Shown: positions 1 to 7,390, counted from the first letter of the stretch. The stretch: DNA of 11,574 bases from Bacteroidota bacterium (GCA_023417785.1 JAEZEH010000142.1:1-11574), one strand, 5' to 3'. The notes: a model not told the origin generated them from the sequence alone. Made by a program: numbers and translations.

Positions 1-2
1 AC

Positions 3-1073
3 AAACGAACCACACTTAAATTCAGGCAGCTTGCTGTGGTGGCGATTGCCTGGGTCATCGCTGGTTTGATGATGTCCTATTATGATTATCTGGTGCTGCG
101 CAGCGTTGGACAGACGATTCAAGGCGAGTATCATTTTAACGGATTGGCTATAGCTGTTAACGCCGGTACCGGACTGGTAGGTGCACTACTGGGTGGCAGC
201 TTTCTCGTGTTCTATGTAAATGAAAAATTTCGGGATAAGCCCTATTGGTACACCGTGTTTTCAATCGCGTTCTTCTTTCTTTTTGTCGTTATGGTGATTT
301 CGTCGATCAAGTACTTTTTGCTTTCCGGCAAAAACGAGTATAGTTATCTTTCCATTTCGGAGATCGTCTTCAACATTGACAGTGGAAAGCTGAAGAACAT
401 CATAACGTGGTTCGTCGTTGTATGCCTGACCCAATTATTGCTTCAGATGAACAGCCGTATGGGTGGCTCATATTTTGGAAGCCTGTTTCATGGAAGGTAT
501 AATATACCACGTGAAGAAAGAAAAGTTTTCATGTTCCTTGATCTGAACTCGTCTACGACTATCGCGGAGTCTTTAGGGGATGAACGCTATCACGAACTGC
601 TTCGTGATTTCTTTGCGGATATCGCCAATCCGATTCTGGAATCCAGCGGTAATATCTACCAATACGTAGGTGACGAAGTAGTTGTGGTGTGGGACTACGA
701 CGACGGGATTCGCCAAAGCCGATGTGTTAACTGTTTCTTTGAGATTAAAAGACAGGTTGAGGCAAACCGGGGAAGATATCTGAAAAAGTATGGATTGGTA
801 CCTACTTTCAAAGCCGGATTCCACAGCGGAAAAGTGATCGCGGGACAGGTGGGCACGCTACGGCGGGAGATAACGTATTCGGGGGATGTACTGAACACGA
901 CATCACGGATGCTTGGGATGTGCAAAGAATTTGGCGTTGAAGTAATCACATCGAGAATCCTTTTGTCGGAGCTGTGTCTGGACAAGACATTCGAAGTTCT
1001 TCAACTCGGCTCATTGAGGCTTCGCGGAAAGGAACAGGAGATTGTGCTGAATGGAATCCGACCGCGGGAGTAG
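3..1073 (+). CDS. Membrane-bound class III adenylate/guanylate cyclase (5' end outside window)
   Basis: Makes a cyclic nucleotide, most likely cAMP, from the nucleoside triphosphate at the cytoplasmic face of the inner membrane. The frame is open to the window edge. A GTG at 36 could start it, but basic residues and the beginning of the first membrane segment lie upstream, so the true start is probably outside. Residues are numbered from that GTG. Four hydrophobic segments (about 2-20, 36-61, 70-95, 120-138) precede a catalytic domain at about 160-340. Metal-binding aspartates are D169 (FLDLNSST) and D213 (YVGDE). Transition-state residues are N287 and R291 (GDVLNTTSR). The base-recognition position seven residues before N287 is T280, compatible with ATP. 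The lysine usual four residues before the second metal aspartate is Q209. The family assignment is secure; substrate choice is inferred. The next gene begins 97 bp downstream on the same strand, with no clear functional link. Confidence 0.93.
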   Translation, partial: KRTTLKFRQLAVVAIAWVIAGLMMSYYDYLVLRSVGQTIQGEYHFNGLAIAVNAGTGLVGALLGGSFLVFYVNEKFRDKPYWYTVFSIAFFFLFVVMVISSIKYFLLSGKNEYSYLSISEIVFNIDSGKLKNIITWFVVVCLTQLLLQMNSRMGGSYFGSLFHGRYNIPREERKVFMFLDLNSSTTIAESLGDERYHELLRDFFADIANPILESSGNIYQYVGDEVVVVWDYDDGIRQSRCVNCFFEIKRQVEANRGRYLKKYGLVPTFKAGFHSGKVIAGQVGTLRREITYSGDVLNTTSRMLGMCKEFGVEVITSRILLSELCLDKTFEVLQLGSLRLRGKEQEIVLNGIRPRE

Positions 1074-1170
1074 TCCGCGGGAATTGTGATAAGGAGGGCG
1101 ACAATAATCTGGACAAACCATCGTTAACACGATTGCAGCAGGCTCGAGGGGTGTCTCTAATCCAGTTATT

Positions 1171-2502
1171 ATGAAATGTTTCCTCATCCTGTTGTTGGGT
1201 ATTACATGCTCCGTCAGCGGTCAGTCGAAAAGGAATTTTACCCGAATGTTTCAGTTCTCCCTTACTCCGGGGCTAAGCACTAACGGACTTCATCCAGGTG
1301 GGTATACGAATTTTTTTTCCCTCAATGTTACGTCCGGTTATTCGGCGGCGAATTACGCGCTGGAAGTTGGCCTGATATCCAACCTAAATGAAATCGAAAC
1401 GCGTGGTCTTCAATTTGCCGGCATGGCAAACCTTACCGGAGCCAACAGCTTCGCCGGACTCCTTCCCAAAGAGATCGACAAAATGAAGCGCGAGGGATTC
1501 GAACCAAACCTAAGCGGAATACAGGTGAGCGGACTGACGAACATCGTATTGAATAATGTCTTTGGCGCGCAGTTCAGTGGCGGGATTAATATGGCAGGAG
1601 GCGCACTACAGGGAATTCAGATTGGCGGAGTGGCCAATATGGTGACCCGCTATACGTTCGGTATCCAGGTAGCCGGATTATGGAATATTTCGGTAGCGTC
1701 GATGGACGGATTGCAGCTGAGTACCCTGTATAACATGACGAAGAACGAATTGTTTGGAGTTCAGCTTGGGTTATGGAACGCGGCGGGCACGATGCATGGA
1801 AAGAACTCATATGAGAATAACGATCCGACGGCGATCCAGATCGGTTTTTTTAATAACGCCGGCACAATGAATGGTTTTCAAATTGGGATCATAAACCGGG
1901 GCCGAAGGATGCAGGGAACTCAGATCGGACTGATAAATATTTACAACGGTGGCAAGACGGCGCAGACACGTGATGGCACCTCAATCGGATTGATCAACAT
2001 TGGGTCATCAGGTTATGTATCCGCTTACACGAATGAATTATTCCTCGCCAATATTGAGGTTGCGACGGGAACGACGAAAAACCGGCGCATGAGTGGCGAA
2101 ATGACAACCCGAGAAATACTCAATGGTCTGATATACGGGCGGAGTCTGAAGGATGATTCATGGACCATTGGCTATGGACTTAAAAAAATGTATCTCAACC
2201 GGTCTTCAGCGCCGGGATATGCCCACCTGCGTTTTGCTATGGCTGGTATTGATGTTTTGCATTATAACGTTAAGTCCGGGCTTACGAAAGAATTAAGTCT
2301 GATCACCCGCCCACATTTGTCAGCAGGCTCGCGGTTCCATCCAAAGAACAAAACGTTTTTTCTATTCGGTACTGTAGCCTACAATTTCTATAAGTCAGCA
2401 TCAGGGAACGTTCCGGAAACGCTGTTGAAAAAAACGGAAACAGAAAGCTCGCGTAAGCTCCAGCATTGGCCGGGATTTGCACTCGGCGTATTGGTTCGTT
2501 GA
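1171..2502 (+). CDS. Secreted LA_2272-type surface repeat protein
   Basis: Role unknown; probably exported to the periplasm or outer membrane. Residues 1-17 form a signal peptide (hydrophobic LILLLGITCS, likely cut after VSG). The body carries at least eleven copies of a short unit of pattern G-x-Q-x-x-G-x-x-N, beginning near residues 79, 116, 132, 148, 164, 180, 196, 221, 235, 249 and 269. Six consecutive copies (116-196) are spaced exactly 16 residues apart. After the repeats, residues 300-443 are a non-repetitive domain with alternating hydrophobic/aromatic stretches and a C-terminal GFALGVLV, suggestive of beta structure. It resembles proteins annotated as LA_2272 family surface repeat-containing, widespread in Bacteroidota and Leptospira; I make that match from memory of the motif. 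The ATG at 1171 is chosen because it begins the signal peptide. The 96 bp between its end and the convergent MATE gene shows no convincing terminator. Confidence 0.85.
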   Translation: MKCFLILLLGITCSVSGQSKRNFTRMFQFSLTPGLSTNGLHPGGYTNFFSLNVTSGYSAANYALEVGLISNLNEIETRGLQFAGMANLTGANSFAGLLPKEIDKMKREGFEPNLSGIQVSGLTNIVLNNVFGAQFSGGINMAGGALQGIQIGGVANMVTRYTFGIQVAGLWNISVASMDGLQLSTLYNMTKNELFGVQLGLWNAAGTMHGKNSYENNDPTAIQIGFFNNAGTMNGFQIGIINRGRRMQGTQIGLINIYNGGKTAQTRDGTSIGLINIGSSGYVSAYTNELFLANIEVATGTTKNRRMSGEMTTREILNGLIYGRSLKDDSWTIGYGLKKMYLNRSSAPGYAHLRFAMAGIDVLHYNVKSGLTKELSLITRPHLSAGSRFHPKNKTFFLFGTVAYNFYKSASGNVPETLLKKTETESSRKLQHWPGFALGVLVR

Positions 2503-2598
2503 TTAAAGACCGGCATCCGGCAACAGGGAACTTTCGCCTACGCTCGCCCTTTGATTTCCTGACAATGATCCACCTGCAGAATAGGAGTTCGCCACCCT

Positions 2599-4038
2599 CT
2601 AAACCTTAAATGTCTTCCATTTCCCGCGGGTGAATAGCCACAGCGTAAAAAGTCCGACAGACGTTTCGGAAACAAAAACTCCCCAGAACACCCCCGACTC
2701 CTGGAAGTCGCGATAAACCGCGAGGTAGTAACATAACGGAATCTGTATAAGCCAGAAGAACACGAGGTTGATTTTTGTTGGCGTTGCCGTGTCACCGGCG
2801 CCGTTGAAAGCTTGAACGGAAACCATCCACCACCCGTATACGAAATACGAATAGGAGAGTATGCGCAGCCATTCAGCACCGATGGCGATAACCCGGGCAT
2901 CATCAGTAAAGATACCCATCAATTCTTCATTGAATATGAAGTAAAGTATCGCGACGCAAACCAGGTAGGCCATGTTGTAGCCGCCGATCTTCCATACCGA
3001 CGATTCAGCACGATCGGGATTGTTTGCACCGAGATTTTGTCCAACAAGAGTTGCCGCGGCATTCGAAAAGCCCCAGGCGGGCATCATAGTGAACATCATG
3101 ACTCGCAGAGCGATTGTTGATCCGGCCACCGCTTCGCTTCCGATTTCGGCAAGGATACGCATCAGAAATATCCATGACGTCATAGACACCAGCATCTGCC
3201 CGATACCGCCCAGGGAGGTTTTGATAATCACAAGCATGGTTTTCGTTACAACGCTCAAATGGTGAAGGTCGATTCGAATATGCTTTCCGCCTTTTGCCAT
3301 TGTCCATAATTGGATCAGTACGCCACATCCTCTTCCGATAGTGGTAGCGATCGCGGCGCCTTCGATGCCCATGGCAGGAATGGGTCCCAGACCGAATATA
3401 AGAATCGGGTCAAGGATGATATTTATACCATTGGCAATCCACAAGACGCGCATGGCAATGGCCGCATCGCCGGCTCCGCGAAAGATGGCGTTGATGATGA
3501 ACAGCAGCATGATGACAGCATTGCCTCCCAACATCCATTGTGTGTACCCATAACCGTTGTTTACACTCCACTCGTCGGCGCCCATCAGCAGCAGGAGGTC
3601 TTTTGCGAAGAAGATCCCGGCAATCGAAAAAGGAATGGAAGCCAATAATGCGAGGTAAATGGATTGTATGGCGGAGGTGGCTGCTTCTTTTGTGTTCTTT
3701 TCACCGGTTCGGCGGGCAACGATTGCTGTTACAGCCATGGCGAGCCCCATGCCAATTGAGTAAAGTAAGTACAAATAGGTTTCAGTAAGCCCTACTGTGG
3801 CTACAGCGGAAGGACCAAGCTTGCCAACAAAATATATGTCAACTACAGCAAAGGTTGATTCCATGACCAGTTCCAGGATCATTGGAATAGCCAGGAGGAA
3901 GATAGCACGCTTCAAACTGATTTGCGTGTAATCGGCTTCGCTGCCTTTGATGGCGTTCCATGCTTCCTGCCATAGAGAAGGAGAGCCGGTTGCCGTCGGA
4001 TTCTCCGGCACAGTGTGTTCTTCTTGTACCTCGCGCAT
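2599..4038 (-). CDS. MATE family multidrug efflux transporter (NorM-like)
   Basis: Inner-membrane antiporter expected to export drugs or other organic cations in exchange for H+ or Na+. At 479 residues it has the normal family length. After about 40 hydrophilic residues there are about 12 membrane segments in two related halves. Each half holds a matching loop: FRGAGD at 186-191 and FNGAGD at 411-416, the internal duplication typical of MATE proteins. Family signatures are PMILELVMESTFAVVDIYFVG in the first helices and GQNLGA (333-338) in the second half. The start at 4038 (MREVQEEH) gives a somewhat long cytoplasmic N-terminus; no better start lies near the first helix. The 184 bp upstream of it, towards the clpP stop, contain no gene that I can support. 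It is on the same strand as the clpP operon but is probably transcribed separately. Substrate cannot be told from sequence. Confidence 0.95.
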   Translation of the reverse strand: MREVQEEHTVPENPTATGSPSLWQEAWNAIKGSEADYTQISLKRAIFLLAIPMILELVMESTFAVVDIYFVGKLGPSAVATVGLTETYLYLLYSIGMGLAMAVTAIVARRTGEKNTKEAATSAIQSIYLALLASIPFSIAGIFFAKDLLLLMGADEWSVNNGYGYTQWMLGGNAVIMLLFIINAIFRGAGDAAIAMRVLWIANGINIILDPILIFGLGPIPAMGIEGAAIATTIGRGCGVLIQLWTMAKGGKHIRIDLHHLSVVTKTMLVIIKTSLGGIGQMLVSMTSWIFLMRILAEIGSEAVAGSTIALRVMMFTMMPAWGFSNAAATLVGQNLGANNPDRAESSVWKIGGYNMAYLVCVAILYFIFNEELMGIFTDDARVIAIGAEWLRILSYSYFVYGWWMVSVQAFNGAGDTATPTKINLVFFWLIQIPLCYYLAVYRDFQESGVFWGVFVSETSVGLFTLWLFTRGKWKTFKV

Positions 4039-4222
4039 ATGTAACTGGTTATATCACTACCACTGTAGTTGTTTCACGCGGCAATGGCATTTCTGCAGCA
4101 GCAAATGTAAGCAATGACTACAAATCAAATTGGGGGAGTACGGCCATATGCGGGGGCAGAATGCGGCAAAGTGCAGGTAACTACGCCGGATGAACGAATG
4201 ATTTCTTTCCTGCCATTAGCGC

Positions 4223-4903
4223 TTATTGTCGGGTTTTGCTATCGGTTCTTTCGGACATTATCCCGCCCGGCAGATTAACTTCCAACGCCGTGGCGCTGAT
4301 TTTGATGACATCGTTGATATCGCCGAGGATCTCGTCAACCAGTCCGAATTCCCGGGCTTCGGGTGCACTCAGGTATCGGTCGCGGATGAAGTATTCTTCG
4401 ATTTCTTTCCAGCTATGACCGGCGTGTTTGCCCATCAAATGAAACAACTGGATCTGCAGGCGTTCCTGTTCGCGTGTGGCAATCCGAACATCTTCGGTAT
4501 AGCCCTTACTTCCACCGCCAGTCGGATGCATATGTATCGTAGCATGTGGCAACGCGTACCGCTTTCCCTTTGCTCCACTTGCCAGCAAAGCCGTGCCCAT
4601 GCTTCCGGAAAAACCCACACACAGTGTATGAACCGGAGCCGAGATCATTTGCATGGTATCGTAAATAGCCAACCCGGCATAGACGACACCCCCGGGACTT
4701 TGAATGTACAGGTTTATAGGGGCTTTGGGATCCTGGCTGTTGAGGTAAAGTAGCTGTGCGACAATTACGTTGGCGACCGAATCATCAATGGCTGACCCAA
4801 GAAGAATGATTCTTTCCTTTAAAAGAAGGCTGTAAATATCATACGCTCTTTCGCCGCGTGACGAGTTGTCGATAACCATCGGAATTACGCTGGCCTGTGT
4901 CAT
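4223..4903 (-). CDS. clpP: ATP-dependent Clp protease proteolytic subunit, divergent paralogue
   Basis: Serine peptidase that forms a barrel and degrades proteins fed by an AAA+ unfoldase such as ClpX or ClpA. Residues 7-35 (IPMVIDNSSRGERAYDIYS, then KERII) match the mature N-terminus of E. coli ClpP, so the axial loops look intact and there is almost no propeptide. The catalytic triad aligns without gaps to E. coli S97/H122/D171: S101 in GFSGSMGT, H126 in HMHPTGGG and D175 in RDRYLSAPEA. The nucleophile region differs from the usual AASMGA, and the His region from MIHQPxGG. The C-terminus runs about 30 residues beyond the usual GLVDxIL end. No clpX or tig is adjacent, as often seen for housekeeping clpP, so this is probably a second copy. 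Its ATG overlaps the stop of the preceding gene by 4 bp (ATGA), indicating translational coupling with the sigma-factor operon. Confidence 0.95.
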   Translation of the reverse strand: MTQASVIPMVIDNSSRGERAYDIYSLLLKERIILLGSAIDDSVANVIVAQLLYLNSQDPKAPINLYIQSPGGVVYAGLAIYDTMQMISAPVHTLCVGFSGSMGTALLASGAKGKRYALPHATIHMHPTGGGSKGYTEDVRIATREQERLQIQLFHLMGKHAGHSWKEIEEYFIRDRYLSAPEAREFGLVDEILGDINDVIKISATALEVNLPGGIMSERTDSKTRQ

Positions 4904-5178
4904 GATTCCTCAGAATTAAAAAGGTTCATAATTCTTTTTCGGTATTCAGCATTTTTTGGGTTATAGAAAAACTGCTCATCGTATTCTCCGGCAGCTTCAC
5001 GGATTTTATTCCGATGGTAGATACGCAATAGCTGCAGGACTTTTTTCTGCAGCCACACGTTTAAACGCAACGATGGGTTCGTCAGAATCCGGGCTTCGAA
5101 AAGCAACCTGTCGGGAACCCTGAGTTGGTTGTCAAGGTAGGCTTCGATCATCCTGATTTCATTCAAAGAAGTCCTCAT
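4900..5178 (-). CDS. Small helical protein, putative soluble anti-sigma factor
   Basis: A 92-residue protein with no membrane segment and no cysteine or zinc motif. Residues 8-45 (EIRMIEAYLDNQL, then LLFEARILTNPSLRLNV) resemble the N-terminal helices of anti-sigma factors of Bacteroidota, where a pattern like IExYLxGxL...FExRLxxxPxL binds the cognate ECF sigma factor. The rest is basic and helical (LQKKVLQLLRIYHRNKIR), followed by a polar tail. The gene starts inside the 3' end of the sigma gene (20 bp overlap) and its stop overlaps the clpP ATG. A later start at Met10 (5151) would avoid most of the overlap but cut into the conserved helix, so 5178 is preferred. That position between a sigma factor and a protease subunit supports a regulatory role. 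The existence of the gene is fairly sure; the anti-sigma function is inferred. Confidence 0.8.
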   Translation of the reverse strand: MRTSLNEIRMIEAYLDNQLRVPDRLLFEARILTNPSLRLNVWLQKKVLQLLRIYHRNKIREAAGEYDEQFFYNPKNAEYRKRIMNLFNSEES

Positions 5179-5701
5179 AGTTCAGCGATTTTGATTTGAT
5201 TTCGTTGCGTAATTTCTCGATGCATTTATATTTCTGCACTGAAGCAGAGTGTTCGCTGCCAAACCCGAACGTATGCATTAGTGAGCGCAGATTCTGATTC
5301 TTAAAGTAGAATGCTTCCAATAAGTCAAGACACTTCGTTCCAGCCCGTTCGAGAAGCGAAAGCAACCTTGCTTCGTGAAGTGAATTGGTGTTTTTGATTT
5401 CGATCTCGGCGGTTTCAGGCAAATGCACAGTATTCCGCCGCGATCTCGCCTCCTTATACCAGAGGTGTTTTGCAATACCAGTGATATACCGCACCGGCGA
5501 TCCTATCGCCCGGCCTTCCTGAAGGTGTTCGTGCAGGATTACAAAGGCGTCCTGAAAAATATCCTTCGCATCGTCTAGTGTGCCGCCGTGTTTACTTATA
5601 AAACGGGCGACGGCGTAGAACCCCGGCTCGTAAACGTCGTGAAGCAGATCGCCTATATCCTGCGATGAAACGACCGGTGCAACAAGTTGTTCTGATTCCA
5701 T
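5159..5701 (-). CDS. RNA polymerase ECF-type sigma-70 factor
   Basis: Directs core RNA polymerase to a small set of promoters. At 180 residues it has the size of an ECF factor. Region 2 spans about 24-92: YEPGFYAVARFI, the DAKDIFQDAFVILHEHL segment typical of region 2.2, then SPVRYITGIAKHLWYKEARSR for the -10 contacting part. Region 4 spans about 114-168 (CLDLLEAFYFKNQNLRSLM, then VQKYKCIEKLR), which fits the VQKYKCxxxL style of Bacteroidota ECF factors, though the helix-turn-helix is less regular than usual. It is first in a three-gene unit with a small anti-sigma-like gene and clpP. Its start faces the osmC-like gene across 138 bp, so it may control that gene, itself, or both; the region contains GGAAC-bearing repeats (see the regulatory entry). 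Confidence 0.9.
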   Translation of the reverse strand: MESEQLVAPVVSSQDIGDLLHDVYEPGFYAVARFISKHGGTLDDAKDIFQDAFVILHEHLQEGRAIGSPVRYITGIAKHLWYKEARSRRNTVHLPETAEIEIKNTNSLHEARLLSLLERAGTKCLDLLEAFYFKNQNLRSLMHTFGFGSEHSASVQKYKCIEKLRNEIKSKSLNYEDFFE

Positions 5702-5839
5702 ATCGCTTTTTATATATGTGTCTGGTTCTAACGGATTATCACCATCAAATGAGGATTATTTTTTGAAAAATCCATAGTTCAATATAAATGGAACTAACGG
5801 AATTCCGCTGCCTGTAGCTTTCAGGAAATTTGACGATTT
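5702..5839. promoter_or_regulatory. Divergent promoter region with a 12-bp repeat
   Basis: This AT-rich gap separates the sigma-factor operon (leftward) from the osmC-like operon (rightward), so both promoters should lie here. Two direct copies of a 12-mer occur: GGTTCTAACGGA at 5724-5735 and GGAACTAACGGA at 5790-5801, differing at two bases and 66 bp apart. The second copy begins with GGAAC, the core of many ECF -35 elements. A short dyad, ATTTTT-TG-AAAAAT, is at 5758-5771. A weak rightward Bacteroidota-type promoter could be TTTG (5762-5765) with TATAAATG (5783-5790, 4 of 6 matches to TAnnTTTG). None of these is proven functional. Confidence 0.4.
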
Positions 5840-6307
5840 ATGAATATAGAAGCTTTATTGCGATGGGAGAGAACACCCGGTGAACAATTTGTTGATGGCC
5901 ACTATCACCGAACCCACCGGTGGACTTTCGACGGCGGAGCATCGTGGGGTGTTTCGTCATCACCTGAGATTGTGCCCGTACCTTTTTCAGATCCGGCTCA
6001 TGCGGATCCTGAAGAACTATTTGTGGCCAGCATCTCAAGTTGTCATATGCTTTTTTTCCTTTCCCTGGCTTCGCGCAGAAAACTCGTCGTGGATGTGTAT
6101 GCAGATTCGCCTGTGGCCATCCTCGAAAAAGACGATGCGGGACGGATGTGCGTGCGCCGTATGATACTCAGACCCAAGGTAACGTTTGAACATTCTCCTC
6201 CCGAAGAGAGTCGTGTAATCGCTGAACTCCACCAACAGGCACATGCTTCATGCTTTCTTGCCAACTCCGTTAAAACAGAATTAACCATTGAATTTGACAC
6301 ACAATGA
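5840..6307 (+). CDS. OsmC family peroxiredoxin-like protein
   Basis: Expected to reduce organic hydroperoxides through a pair of cysteines in the cytoplasm, as OsmC and Ohr do. The protein has 155 residues, close to the family norm. The two redox cysteines are in the expected places: C68 in DPEELFVASISSCHMLFFLSL, on the long central helix, and C138 in AHASCFLANSV near the end. The conserved acidic DPEEL stretch (56-60) precedes the first cysteine. It starts with an ATG at 5840, the first gene of a three-gene overlapping operon facing the sigma factor. Its stop overlaps the next gene's ATG by 4 bp. Which physiological oxidant it removes, and whether it belongs closer to OsmC, Ohr or YhfA-like proteins, cannot be decided by eye. 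Confidence 0.9.
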   Translation: MNIEALLRWERTPGEQFVDGHYHRTHRWTFDGGASWGVSSSPEIVPVPFSDPAHADPEELFVASISSCHMLFFLSLASRRKLVVDVYADSPVAILEKDDAGRMCVRRMILRPKVTFEHSPPEESRVIAELHQQAHASCFLANSVKTELTIEFDTQ

Positions 6308-6702
6308 AAGATCTTACCATTATCTTGAATGATGAACCCGGGACGCTTGCAAAAATGGGCGAGGTGCTGGGAGTTGCGGGAGTGAGCCTGGAAGGCGGTG
6401 GCGTTTTTGTTTACCAGGGCATCGGTGTTGCCCACTTCCTTGTCGATGATGCAGCAAGGGCGAAAGTGGTATTGGAAAGCAACGACATTATCGTGAAAGA
6501 AATTAATCCTGTACTGATACAAAAACTCAGGCAGGACGTACCCGGACAACTAGGGATGATCTGCCGAATGATGGCTGATCATAACGTGAATATTAAAGTA
6601 CAGTATAGTGATCATTCAAATCAATTAATTCTGGTTGTCGATGACTACGAAAAAGGAAAAGACGTCTCGCAAAGGTGGTCGGATGGGCTTGATAACACCT
6701 GA
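6304..6702 (+). CDS. Stand-alone double ACT-domain protein
   Basis: ACT domains bind small ligands, usually amino acids, and act as regulatory modules. This 132-residue protein consists of two in tandem and nothing enzymatic: ACT 1 about residues 3-65, with the turn DEPGTLA at 10-16 and a glycine-rich GVSLEGGGVF strand; ACT 2 about 67-115, with DVPGQLG at 78-84 and strands NVNIKVQYS and QLILVVDD. It starts within the stop of the osmC-like gene (ATGA overlap), and its last 20 bp overlap the following ArsR-family gene. It could be a ligand sensor for the operon or a partner of an enzyme elsewhere; the ligand is unknown. The assignment to the ACT fold is secure, the role is not. Confidence 0.88.
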   Translation: MKDLTIILNDEPGTLAKMGEVLGVAGVSLEGGGVFVYQGIGVAHFLVDDAARAKVVLESNDIIVKEINPVLIQKLRQDVPGQLGMICRMMADHNVNIKVQYSDHSNQLILVVDDYEKGKDVSQRWSDGLDNT

Positions 6703-7390
6703 TGAAGAAGTTGAGGCCCATTTCGGGCAAATTGCCGCATTAATTGGTGAACGGTCTCGTGCCGTTATGCTATGGAACTTGCTCGACGGCCGATCCTATA
6801 CGGCAACAGAGCTCGCATTGTGTGCGAATATTTCTAAGCAGGCCTGCAGCAGTCATCTGAATCAGCTCCTGGATGCTGGGATACTTAGAGTGGAAAAACA
6901 GGGACGCCATCGTTATTTCACGTTTGCCAGCGACAGCGCAGCACGCGTTATTGAAAGTATCGCATCGCTTATGCGGAAGGACATAGGCATGGAGACCAAA
7001 CATGACGTGATTCCGACGGGAATTCGGTTCGCGCGAACGTGTTATGATCATCTTGCGGGCAGGGCGGGCGTTGTGATTTTTCAGGAAATTATATCGCAAG
7101 GCCTTCTGATAACAAAGGCCGATCAATTGATGATCACTACGCAAGGCGAACAATGGTTCAATAATTTTTCCATCGATACAAACGAATTGCAAAGGCGAAA
7201 CCGAAACTTTGTTTATGCGTGTATGGACTGGAGTGATCGCAGGCCGCATCTTGGTGGTTCTCTCGCTGCCGAATTGTTAAAAAGATTTCTTGACCTGGAT
7301 TGGTTTCGCCGGATTCGCGATAGCCGGGAAGTGTTTGTCACCCCCAAAGGAAAAATTGAATTGGCACGAATGCTTCGTGTTGACTTGTAG
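6683..7390 (+). CDS. ArsR-family winged-helix transcriptional regulator
   Basis: DNA-binding regulator of 235 residues, about twice the length of the simplest ArsR repressors. Residues 12-90 are the winged helix: FGQIAALIGERSRAVMLWNL, then the recognition region TELALCANISKQACSSHL, then the wing LRVEKQGRHRYFTF. The C-terminal part (about 115-235) has the conserved segments RTCYDHLAGRAGV and ACMDWSDRRPHLGG seen in a subgroup of these regulators; it also looks like a second small winged domain (VFVTPKGKIELARML). Cysteines C47, C55, C120 and C180 could sense metal or oxidant, which would suit the peroxidase two genes upstream. The ATG at 6683 is preferred because it lies just before the conserved domain and follows a purine-rich AAAGGTGG. 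An ATG at 6641 and a TTG at 6635 extend the frame further into the ACT gene. It probably autoregulates the operon (inference). Confidence 0.88.
   Translation: MGLITPDEEVEAHFGQIAALIGERSRAVMLWNLLDGRSYTATELALCANISKQACSSHLNQLLDAGILRVEKQGRHRYFTFASDSAARVIESIASLMRKDIGMETKHDVIPTGIRFARTCYDHLAGRAGVVIFQEIISQGLLITKADQLMITTQGEQWFNNFSIDTNELQRRNRNFVYACMDWSDRRPHLGGSLAAELLKRFLDLDWFRRIRDSREVFVTPKGKIELARMLRVDL

Noticed and set aside
1091..1098. Strong Shine-Dalgarno-like AAGGAGGG in the gap after the cyclase gene
   Set aside because: No ATG, GTG or TTG lies at a suitable distance with a plausible reading frame, and these organisms rarely rely on such sites.
2503..2598. Possible bidirectional terminator between the convergent repeat-protein and MATE genes
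   Set aside because: CCGGCATCCGG and the GC-rich stretch near 2530-2552 do not form a good stem followed by a T run on either strand.
4053..4066. Short inverted repeat ACTAC-CACT-GTAGT upstream of the MATE start
   Set aside because: Only 5-bp arms in a region with no other regulatory signal; expected by chance at this length.
4226..4753. Open frame of 175 codons on the plus strand opposite clpP
   Set aside because: It is antisense to a clearly conserved ClpP sequence, has no domain-like features, and its composition follows the complement of clpP codons.
6043..6549. Open frame of 168 codons on the minus strand opposite the osmC-like and ACT genes
   Set aside because: It spans two recognisable genes in antisense, lacks any motif, and would conflict with the overlapping operon structure.
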